NCBI GenBank assembly: GCA_963784175.1
Contig: CAWAQJ010000018.1
Location: 434,001-498,000 of the forward strand
Reading direction: 5' to 3'
Length of the DNA stretch: 64,000 bases
Origin: JAIBJN01 sp963784175
GTDB lineage: Bacteria > Actinomycetota > Thermoleophilia > Gaiellales > Gaiellaceae
Part shown: positions 57,857-64,000 of the stretch, in pieces
Numbering within the stretch: position 1 is the first letter of the stretch
Layout: each line of letters starts with the position of its first letter
Notes under the pieces: model-generated
The model's input: only the letters and a program-made list of their open reading frames with translations
What the model was told of the DNA's origin: nothing
Database searches by the model: none
Made by a program: the position numbers and the translations under genes

Positions 57857-58875
57857 GCGACGTGGCCGACATCGTCACCGACGTTCGCGAGCGCGGCGAC
57901 GCGGCGCTCGCGGACTGGTCGCTGCGCCTCGACGGCGTCGAGCCGGCGCGCGCCGTGCCCGAGGAGGATGCTGCCGACGACGCGCTCCTCGCGCTCGCCG
58001 AGTCCGTGCGGCGCTGGCACGAGCTTCAGCGGCCCCCCGACCTCCGGGAGGAGATCGCCCCGGGCGTCGTCCTCGAGCGGCACTGGGTGCCGCTCGCCTC
58101 GGTCGGCATCTACGTGCCGCAGCGGCTCGTCTCCACACTGGTCATGTGCGCGGTGCCGGCGCTCGTCGCCGGGGTCGAGCGAATCGTCGTCGCCACGCCG
58201 CCCGCGGGCGCAGGAGCGGTCGCCCGTGCGGCCGAGCTTCTCGGGCTGGACGAGGTCTGGGCGGTCGGCGGCCCACAGGCGATCGCGGCGCTCGCGTACG
58301 GGACGGAGACGATCGCTCCGGTCGACAAGATCGTCGGGCCGGGAAACGCCTTCGTGAGCGAGGCGAAGGCAATCGTCTCGCAGGACGTCGCCGTCGACCT
58401 TCCCGCCGGCCCTTCGGAGGTGGTCGTGCTGGCGTCGGAGGGCGCCGACCTCGAGGTGGCCGAGCTCGAGCTCGCCGCTCAGCGGGAGCACGGCCCGGAC
58501 GCGGTGTGCCGGCTCGTCGAAGCGAACGGCGACCTCGAGGGCGCGTTCGCACGCGTGGAAGATCTCGCCCCCGAGCATCTCGTCCTGCTCGGCGAGGAGG
58601 CGGAGCGGCTCGCGCCCCGCGTCCGCAACGCCGGCGCCGTGTTCGTGGGCCCCTGGTCGCCCGTCGCGGCCGGCGACTACGCGACCGGCGGAAACCACGT
58701 GCTGCCCACCGGGGGGCGAGCGCGGGCCGTCGGCGGGCTTGGACTCGAGGCGTTCCTGAAGCCGGTCACGATCCAGCGCCTGACCCGCGAGGGCCTGGCC
58801 GGCATCCGGCCGATCGTGGAGGCGCTCGCTGCCGTCGAGGGCATGCCCGCGCATGCGGAGGCGGTCCGGCGATGA
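57853..58875 (+). CDS. hisD: histidinol dehydrogenase HisD, compact form
   Basis: 340 residues against the usual ~430. Catalytic and zinc residues stay: Gln and His of LAAQREHGPDA, Glu-His of LAPEHLVLLG, Asp in AAGDYATGGNHVLPTGG, and the late His in MPAHAEAVRR. Missing are ~35-40 residues at the N-terminus and ~40 after the AAQREHG segment. It oxidises histidinol to histidine with NAD+. GTG start overlaps hisG; the stop overlaps hisC (ATGA). Confidence 0.94.
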   Translation: MSDVADIVTDVRERGDAALADWSLRLDGVEPARAVPEEDAADDALLALAESVRRWHELQRPPDLREEIAPGVVLERHWVPLASVGIYVPQRLVSTLVMCAVPALVAGVERIVVATPPAGAGAVARAAELLGLDEVWAVGGPQAIAALAYGTETIAPVDKIVGPGNAFVSEAKAIVSQDVAVDLPAGPSEVVVLASEGADLEVAELELAAQREHGPDAVCRLVEANGDLEGAFARVEDLAPEHLVLLGEEAERLAPRVRNAGAVFVGPWSPVAAGDYATGGNHVLPTGGRARAVGGLGLEAFLKPVTIQRLTREGLAGIRPIVEALAAVEGMPAHAEAVRR

Positions 58876-60401
58876 GGTCGCTCCCGGCCGAGTTCGCCGC
58901 CTATGCCTGGGCGCCGTCCACCGCCGAGCTTGCGGCCCGCATCGGGCTCGACCCGGTGCAGATCGTGCGCTTCGACGGAAACGTCCCGGCCTGGCCTCTC
59001 CCGAGCTCCCGGCCTGGTGCGCTCGCCGGCGCCGTAGCCGACGTCCAGAACTACCCGCACGGCGGCTACACGGAGCTGACCGAGGCCGTCGCGCGCTACG
59101 CAGGCGTCGGAGCGGAGAACATCGTCCTCGGCGCGGGCGCCGACGACCTCATTCTCCTGTGTGCGAGGGCCTTCGCGGGACCGGGCGACCGGGTCGCGAT
59201 CGCGAACGATCCCACCTATCCGCTCTTCGCAATCGCCGCGCAGCTCGCCGGCGCGGACGTGGGCGACTCGGATCCCGCAGTCACCTTCACCTGCCGCCCC
59301 AACAACCCGACGGGAGCGCTCGGCGAGCTCCCGTCCGCGCGGCCGCTCGTCGTCGACGAGGCGTACTACGAGTACGCAGGCGACACCGCGTCAGGGCTCA
59401 TCGACGACAGGGTGGTGGTCATCCGGACGTTCTCGAAGGCCTTCGGGCTCGCTGGCGGACGCGCGGGATACGCCCTCGCGGACGCGGCGACAGCCGCCGA
59501 GCTGAACCGCCGACAGTCGCCGGCGCCCATCTCCACGCTGTCGGCGGCGCTCGCCCTCGCAGGGCTCGCAGACCCGCCGGACGTCTCACCGCAGGTGGAG
59601 GAGCGTGAGCGGCTCGCGCGAGGCCTCCGGGCCCTCGGGCTCGAGCCTCTCCCTTCTCACACGAACTTTCTCTTCGTCCCGGTCGACGACCCCCAGTCGC
59701 TCGGCGCCATGCTGCTCGGGTCGGGGCTGGTCGTCCGCGTGTTCCCGGACGGGATCCGGGCCTCCGTCCGCGATCCCGAGGACGACGACCTGCTCCTCGA
59801 AGGCATCGCCCGCGCGCTCGACCGGCCCGCGCCCGTCGCGGGCTCGTCCGGCAGGAGCGTGCGCCATGCCCGCGCCACTGCCGAGACGCGCATTCGCGTC
59901 CGCTTGGCCCTCGACGGGGCGAGCCGCGTGCGTGTCGCGACGGGCGCCGGGCTCTACGACCATTTCCTCGAACAGCTCGCCTTTCACGCGGGCCTCGATC
60001 TCGTTCTCGAGGCTTCCGGAGACCTGGAGACGGGTGAGCACCACACCGCCGAGGACGCCGCCATCGCGCTCGGCGAGGCACTCGACCGCGCGCTGGGCGA
60101 CCGCCGCGGAATCGCGCGCTATGGCGACGCCGTCGTACCGATGGACGACGCGCTCGCCCGAGCCGCGGTCGACCTGGGCGGAAGGCCGGCCGCCGAGCTC
60201 TCGCTCGAGCTCGACCCCGGGCTCGCCGCCCACGTCCTTCGCAGCCTCGCGCAGGCCGGGCGGCTCGGCATCAACGTCCAGGCGGAGGGGCGCGACGCGC
60301 ACCACGTCGCGGAGGCGGCGTTCAAGGCCGTCGGACGGGCGCTGCGCGCAGCGGTGCGCCCCGAGGGCGCCGGGATCCCGTCGACGAAGGGAATGCTGTG
60401 A
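58872..60401 (+). CDS. hisC/hisB: HisC-HisB fusion: histidinol-phosphate aminotransferase and IGP dehydratase
   Basis: One uninterrupted 509-residue frame. Residues 1 to ~325 are HisC (type I-fold PLP): QNYPHGGYTELTEAVARYAG, FTCRPNNPTGALGELPSA, VVDEAYYEY and TFSKAFGLAGGRAGYALA with the PLP Lys. A ~10-residue linker (PAPVAGSSGRS) leads into HisB (about 330-509): TGAGLYDHFLEQLAFHAGLD, GEHHTAEDAAIALGEALD, VPMDDALARAAVDLGGRPAA and EGRDAHHVAEAAFKAVGRAL, all metal-site motifs. No stop codon lies between the two parts. The two enzymes do not catalyse consecutive steps (HisB precedes HisC by one). Confidence 0.92.
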   Translation: MRSLPAEFAAYAWAPSTAELAARIGLDPVQIVRFDGNVPAWPLPSSRPGALAGAVADVQNYPHGGYTELTEAVARYAGVGAENIVLGAGADDLILLCARAFAGPGDRVAIANDPTYPLFAIAAQLAGADVGDSDPAVTFTCRPNNPTGALGELPSARPLVVDEAYYEYAGDTASGLIDDRVVVIRTFSKAFGLAGGRAGYALADAATAAELNRRQSPAPISTLSAALALAGLADPPDVSPQVEERERLARGLRALGLEPLPSHTNFLFVPVDDPQSLGAMLLGSGLVVRVFPDGIRASVRDPEDDDLLLEGIARALDRPAPVAGSSGRSVRHARATAETRIRVRLALDGASRVRVATGAGLYDHFLEQLAFHAGLDLVLEASGDLETGEHHTAEDAAIALGEALDRALGDRRGIARYGDAVVPMDDALARAAVDLGGRPAAELSLELDPGLAAHVLRSLAQAGRLGINVQAEGRDAHHVAEAAFKAVGRALRAAVRPEGAGIPSTKGML

Positions 60402-60949
60402 GGGTCGCCGTATGCGAGTACGGCGCCGGGAACGTGCGCTCGGTCATCGTGGCCTGTGAGCGCCTCGGCGTCGATGCGCGCGCGACGGGCGACCCCGACG
60501 AGGTGGCGCGCGCCGATCTGGCCGTTCTCCCCGGTGTTGGGTCGGCGCGCTCCGCTATGGAAGGTCTCGCCGCCCGCGGGCTCGACGACGCTCTCCGCGA
60601 GCGGGTCGCCGTGGGCAGGCCGACCCTCGGGATCTGCCTGGGTCTCCAGCTGGCTCTCGAGTGGTCGGACGAAGACGGCGGCGTCCGTGGACTCGCCCTC
60701 CTCACAGGACGCGCTGCGCGGCTGCAACAGGGGCGCGTTCCCCGCATCGGGTGGGCGCGCGTCGAGCCGGGCGGCGAGGAGTTCTACTTCGCGCACTCGT
60801 TCGCGGCCGAGACACCGGCCGCCACAGCGACCTCCGAAGGGGTCGTCGCCGTCGCCGAGAGCGACGGGTTCCTGGGCGTGCAGTTCCACCCCGAGAAGAG
60901 CGGGCGCGCCGGCGCGCGCTTCCTGGAGCGATGCCTCTCCCCCGCCTGA
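60398..60949 (+). CDS. hisH: imidazole glycerol phosphate synthase glutaminase subunit HisH
   Basis: 183 residues from GTG. Class I glutaminase: VAVCEYGAGNVRSV, oxyanion region LPGVGSARSAMEGL, nucleophile Cys in LGICLGLQLALEWSD, and His-Glu in GVQFHPEKSGRAG. Supplies ammonia to HisF. It overlaps the HisC-HisB stop by 4 nt and hisF by 19 nt. It is slightly shorter than usual (~200). Confidence 0.95.
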   Translation: MRVAVCEYGAGNVRSVIVACERLGVDARATGDPDEVARADLAVLPGVGSARSAMEGLAARGLDDALRERVAVGRPTLGICLGLQLALEWSDEDGGVRGLALLTGRAARLQQGRVPRIGWARVEPGGEEFYFAHSFAAETPAATATSEGVVAVAESDGFLGVQFHPEKSGRAGARFLERCLSPA

Positions 60950-61674
60950 TCCCCTGCCTGGACGTCGCGGAGGGCCGCGTGGTCAAGGGCGTGCGCTTCC
61001 AGCAGCTGCGGGACATGGGCGACCCCGTGGAGCTGGGCGAGGCCTACTCGGAGGCGGGCGCGGACGAGCTCGTCTTCCTCGACATCGGAGCGACGGTCGA
61101 GGATCGGAAGACGCTCGTCGACCTCGTGCGGCGAGTGGCCGCGCGGCTGGCAATTCCGTTCACGGTCGGCGGCGGCGTGCGTGCGGTCGGCGACGCCGAG
61201 GCGCTGCTCGAGGCCGGTGCCGACAAGGTGGCGGTCAACTCCGCCGCACTCGCTCAGCCCGAGCTCCTGACCGCGCTCGCCGAGCGCCTCGGATCGCAGG
61301 CCGTCGTGCTCGCCATCGACGCGACCGGCGGCGAGGTGCGCTCGCACGCGGGCAGCCGCGCCGTCGATCGCCGCGCGGTCGAGTGGGCGCGTGAAGGCGA
61401 GGAGCGAGGCGCCGGCGAGATCCTGCTCACGTCCATCGACACGGACGGCACCCGCGACGGCTACGACCTCGGCCTCACCCGCGAGGTCGCCGAGGCCGTG
61501 TCGGTGCCGGTGATCGCCTCGGGGGGAGCCGGCTCGGCAGCACACGTCGCCGCCGCCCTCGAGGTCGCCCAGGCCGCGCTCCTGGCGTCCATCCTCCACG
61601 AGAACCCCGCGCGTCTCGCAGCACTCCGCACCGAGCTGCGCGACCTCGGAGTCCCGCTCCGCGATGCCGCGTAG
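60931..61674 (+). CDS. hisF: imidazole glycerol phosphate synthase cyclase subunit HisF
   Basis: 247 residues from ATG. Barrel with catalytic Asp11-type CLDVAEGRVVKGVRFQ, VGGGVRAVGDAEALLEAGAD, second catalytic Asp in LTSIDTDGTRDGYDLGLTRE, and phosphate loop ASGGAGSAAH. It makes IGP and AICAR from PRFAR with ammonia from HisH. The 19-nt overlap with hisH couples the two subunits. Confidence 0.96.
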   Translation: MPLPRLIPCLDVAEGRVVKGVRFQQLRDMGDPVELGEAYSEAGADELVFLDIGATVEDRKTLVDLVRRVAARLAIPFTVGGGVRAVGDAEALLEAGADKVAVNSAALAQPELLTALAERLGSQAVVLAIDATGGEVRSHAGSRAVDRRAVEWAREGEERGAGEILLTSIDTDGTRDGYDLGLTREVAEAVSVPVIASGGAGSAAHVAAALEVAQAALLASILHENPARLAALRTELRDLGVPLRDAA

Positions 61675-61791
61675 CCTCTCGACACACATTCGGCACGTTG
61701 CGCGCCCCACGCGTGCGCTTTTCCCCGCTAGCGTCCAAAGCGGGTGGTGGCCTGGGGTGGCCCCGAGAGACGGACGAGAAGGACAGGTCCG
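61675..61791 (+). other. 117-bp spacer between hisF and hisIE with weak hairpins
   Basis: The only sizeable gap within the his run. It holds the palindrome CACGCGTG (61708-61715) and a 6-bp stem CCCGCT/AGCGGG (61724-61729/61739-61744). An internal promoter or a stabilising structure is possible. I see no gene in it. Confidence 0.5.
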
Positions 61792-62349
61792 GTGAGCGCC
61801 CAGGGCGAGCTTCGCGCGGCGATCGTGCAGGACGCCCGGAGCGGGCGCGTGCTGATGCTGGCCTGGATGGACGACGAGGCGGAACGGCTCACGCGCGAGA
61901 CCGGCGAGGCGCACTTCTACAGCCGCTCCCGCAAGACGATCTGGCACAAGGGCGAGACCTCCGGGAACACGCTCGTGGTCGACGAGATCCGGGACGACTG
62001 CGACGGCGACGCGCTCCTGCTCCGCGTCTCGCCCAACGGCCCCGCGTGCCACACCGGCTCGGTCTCCTGCTTCGCGCCCTGGCTCTGGCGCCGGGTCCGC
62101 GAGCGGGCGGAGACCATGCCCGAAGGCTCGTACGTCGCCGGTCTCCTCCGCGCCGGCGCGGGCGCGTCCGCGCAGAAGCTCGGCGAGGAGGGCGTCGAGG
62201 CGGCTTTGGCGGTCGCCTCCGAAGACGACCGGCGCGTGATCGAGGAGGTGGCCGACCTCTGGTTCCACTCGTACGTCGCCCTCGCGGCGCGCGGCCTCGA
62301 CCCGGCTGCAGTCGAGGAGGAATTGGCCCGTCGCGCCGGGCCTGCGTGA
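61792..62349 (+). CDS. hisIE: bifunctional HisIE: PR-AMP cyclohydrolase and PR-ATP pyrophosphatase
   Basis: 185 residues from GTG at 61792, 10 nt after AAGGA. HisI (about 1-100): HFYSRSRKTIWHKGETSGNT, metal-site DEIRDDCDGDALLLRV and the zinc cysteines in ACHTGSVSCF. HisE (about 110-180): MPEGSYVAGLLRAGAGASAQ, KLGEEGVEAALAVASEDDRR and EVADLWFHSYVALAARGLDP. Catalyses steps two and three. Last gene of the his run, 114 bp after hisF. No histidinol-phosphatase gene is in the cluster. Confidence 0.94.
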   Translation: MSAQGELRAAIVQDARSGRVLMLAWMDDEAERLTRETGEAHFYSRSRKTIWHKGETSGNTLVVDEIRDDCDGDALLLRVSPNGPACHTGSVSCFAPWLWRRVRERAETMPEGSYVAGLLRAGAGASAQKLGEEGVEAALAVASEDDRRVIEEVADLWFHSYVALAARGLDPAAVEEELARRAGPA

Positions 62350-62383
62350 GGTAAAGTCGTTCCCGGAAGCGGGCGCGTCCCGC

Positions 62384-62489
62384 TCCGCATCGAGAGAGGC
62401 TGAGGGAACCGGCCCTGTGAAGCCTCGGCAACCTGCCCCAGCGGCAAGGTGCCAATCCCGGCGGGCTCCGGCCCGATGGATGTCGAGCG
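62384..62489 (+). promoter_or_regulatory. SAM-I (S-box) riboswitch
   Basis: The leader of threonine synthase contains the conserved S-box blocks in order: GAGAGAGGCTGAGGGAACC (62391-62409), GGCCCTGTGAAGCCTCGGCA ending ACC (62411-62433), the GGTGCCAATCCC segment (62448-62459) and the closing strand GATGGATGTCGAG (62475-62487), which can pair with GCATC at 62387-62391. It binds S-adenosylmethionine and lowers expression when SAM is high. The ribosome-binding site AAGGAGG follows at 62496-62502. Confidence 0.88.
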
Positions 62490-62508
62490 AGACAGAAGGA
62501 GGATTCCA

Positions 62509-63729
62509 GTGCCCGCCACCGCCCTACGTTGCCGCGTTTGCGAGACCGAGGTCGCCCTCGAGGCCGTCGGCGTCTGCCCCAAGTGCTTCGCGCCGCTCGA
62601 GCCCGTCTACGACAGGGACGAGCTCGCCCGCACCGCCACCCGCGAGCGCATCGCCGCGGGGCCCAGCTCCCTCTGGCGCTATGCGCCGCTGCTCCCCGTC
62701 GCCCCGCCCGCGGAGCCTCTGCTCGCGCCGGGGCTCACCCCGCTCGTCCGCGCGCCGCGGCTGGCCGAGGCGGTCGGCGTCGGCGAGCTCTGGCTCAAGC
62801 TCGACACGGCGAACCCCACCCATTCCTTCAAGGACCGCGTCGTTGCCGTCGCCTGCGCAAAAGCGCAGGAGCTCGGCTTCGGCACGATCGCCTGCTCGTC
62901 CACCGGCAACCTCGCCAACGCCGTCGCTGCGCGCGCCGCGGCCGAAGGCCTGGAGGCTGCCGTCTTCTGCCCGGCCGACCTGGAGCCGGAGAAGCTCGTC
63001 GCCACGGCCGTCTACGGAGCGACCGTGTACGCCGTGGACGGGACGTACGACGACTGCTCGCGGCTGACCGTCGAGCTCTCGTTCGAGCTGCCCTGGGCAT
63101 TCGTCAACGTCGGGTTGCGGACGTACTACGCCGAAGGCTCGAAGACGCTCGCATACGAGATCGCCGAACAACTCGGCTGGCGGACGCCGTCGGCGGTCGT
63201 GGCGCCGATCGCCTCGGGCGCGCTCTTCGCCCGCCTGCATCGCGGCTTCGCCGACTTCCTCGACCTCGGGCTCGTCACCGGCAATCCGCCGCGGCTGATC
63301 GGGGCACAGGCCGAAGGCTGCTCGCCTGTGGCCGCTGCCTTCGCGGAGGAGCGGAGCGTCATCCCGGTGCGACCGAACACGCGCGCACGGTCGCTCGCCA
63401 TCGGGAGCCCCGCCGACGGCGACCTGGCGGTGGCCACCGCACGCGTCTCGGGCGGCGCCATCCACGCAATTCCGGAGGACGAGGTCGGCGAGAACATGGC
63501 GTTCCTGGCCGAGCGCACCGGAATCTTCGGCGAGACCGCCGCAGGCGTGACGCTCGGCGGCCTGCGCGAGGCCGTCCGGCGCGGCGAGCTCGGCGCCGGC
63601 GACGAGGTCGTCCTGCTGGTTACCGGTGACGGGCTGAAGACGCCGGAGCCGGTCGCAGGGCTGCTGCAGCCGGTCGAGATCGAGGCGGACGCCGACGCGC
63701 TGCTGGAGCGGCTGGGCGCAGCGGCCTGA
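62509..63729 (+). CDS. thrC: threonine synthase
   Basis: 406 residues from GTG, 6-12 nt after AAGGAGG. N-terminal zinc-ribbon-like cysteines CRVCETE...CPKC (about residues 6-25), then the PLP fold: LKLDTANPTHSFKDRVVAVA with the PLP Lys in SFKDR (about 105-109), CSSTGNLANAVAARAAAEGL, AVVAPIASGALFARLHRG and VLLVTGDGLKTPE. It makes threonine from O-phosphohomoserine. Control by a SAM riboswitch suggests a methionine-branch link; it could serve a related homoserine-phosphate reaction instead. Confidence 0.9.
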   Translation: MPATALRCRVCETEVALEAVGVCPKCFAPLEPVYDRDELARTATRERIAAGPSSLWRYAPLLPVAPPAEPLLAPGLTPLVRAPRLAEAVGVGELWLKLDTANPTHSFKDRVVAVACAKAQELGFGTIACSSTGNLANAVAARAAAEGLEAAVFCPADLEPEKLVATAVYGATVYAVDGTYDDCSRLTVELSFELPWAFVNVGLRTYYAEGSKTLAYEIAEQLGWRTPSAVVAPIASGALFARLHRGFADFLDLGLVTGNPPRLIGAQAEGCSPVAAAFAEERSVIPVRPNTRARSLAIGSPADGDLAVATARVSGGAIHAIPEDEVGENMAFLAERTGIFGETAAGVTLGGLREAVRRGELGAGDEVVLLVTGDGLKTPEPVAGLLQPVEIEADADALLERLGAAA

Positions 63730-64000
63730 GCCGGTCGGCCAGTGAGACGGCCTCGCCGACGACGACGAGGGCCGGGGACTCGAGGCCGGCCGCCGCATCG
63801 GCGAGCCGCGCAAGAGGCGCCGTCACCGTCTTCTGGGCCTCGGTCGTCCCGCCGGCGACGACCGCCGCGGGCGTGGCCGGGTCGAGGCCGTGCCCGGCCA
63901 GCCCAGCGGCGACTTCGCGCACGCGAGCGAGGCCCATGAACAACACGAGAGTGCCGCCCACCGCCGCGAGAGCCGCGAAGTCGAGGCGCCCGGGATCGTG
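63620..64000 (-). CDS. uroporphyrinogen-III C-methyltransferase, partial (5' end off the window)
   Basis: C-terminal part of a SUMT/CobA-type enzyme: the visible frame reads HDPGRLDFAALAAVGGTLVL, FMGLARVREVAAGLAGHGLD, PATPAAVVAGGTTEAQKTVT and LESPALVVVGEAVSLADRLR. It methylates uroporphyrinogen III with SAM, toward siroheme or cobalamin. The 3' end runs 110 bp into the convergent thrC, giving a Pro/Arg-rich tail that is not typical of the family; the true stop may be earlier if a frameshift is present. Confidence 0.8.
   Translation of the reverse strand, partial: HDPGRLDFAALAAVGGTLVLFMGLARVREVAAGLAGHGLDPATPAAVVAGGTTEAQKTVTAPLARLADAAAGLESPALVVVGEAVSLADRLRPLRPAAPAARRRPPRSRPAAAALRPAPASSARHR

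Overview
The window is about 70% G+C, has no mobile elements, tRNA or rRNA genes, and is packed with housekeeping genes. Many genes overlap by ATGA or GTGA, GTG and TTG starts are frequent, and the pst and his clusters have their own operators. Gene content (infC-rpmI-rplT-trmH, pheS-pheT, thrS, ClpC, NarL and PhoP-type regulators, two MmpL transporters, SixA/Nudix/Ppk1 linkage) fits a high-GC actinobacterium, probably of the Thermoleophilia (Gaiellales/Solirubrobacterales) type. The lineage is an inference from gene style, not from a marker-gene search.

Layout. 1-1.6 kb: E1 beta (cut by the left edge) and E1 alpha of a 2-oxoacid dehydrogenase. 1.6-6.4 kb: two small conserved proteins, a YdcF-like protein, pheT and pheS. 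6.4-12 kb: a frameshifted methyltransferase, a palindrome-rich spacer, a SnoaL-like protein, trmH, then rplT, rpmI, infC and thrS, all leftward; between trmH and rplT lies a candidate folded RNA read rightward. 12-22.5 kb: a degenerate MBL-fold protein, two arrestin-like proteins, MmcQ/YjbR, an MmpL transporter, an MFS transporter with a 33-residue membrane peptide upstream, a NarL-type two-component system, and two cold-shock-domain proteins. 22.7-31 kb: a polyphosphate neighbourhood (CYTH-CHAD, Nudix, SixA-like, Ppx, Ppk1), an MFS transporter and a PHP hydrolase.

31-49.5 kb is largely a phosphate-starvation region: PhoX phosphatase, CBS protein, PhoP-type regulator, a membrane protein plus soluble PhoR-like kinase, ClpC, a frameshifted coiled-coil gene next to a frameshifted PolX gene, a quinone oxidoreductase, pstSCAB-phoU, the PiT transporter with its DUF47 partner, and a secreted acid phosphatase. 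Repeats of GGTGAAC-like heptamers at exactly 11-nt steps (PHO boxes) lie upstream of phoX, the response regulator and pstS, with weaker copies at ppk1, the acid phosphatase and a PRC-like gene. At every site the repeats point toward the gene they would control.

49.5-56 kb: a copper P-type ATPase behind a CsoR-type operator, a second MmpL transporter, a DUF3830 protein and a RimK-like ATP-grasp enzyme. 56-62.4 kb: histidine biosynthesis. hisA is divergent from a TrpR-like regulator gene followed by hisG, a compact hisD, a single reading frame fusing hisC to hisB, hisH, hisF and hisIE. A 14-bp palindrome resembling a TrpR operator sits between the divergent genes, next to overlapping -10 elements. 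The window ends with a SAM riboswitch before threonine synthase and the 3' part of a uroporphyrinogen-III methyltransferase gene.

Three genes carry apparent single-base insertions (one in the methyltransferase, one in the coiled-coil gene, four in PolX), so part of the sequence may contain assembly errors.
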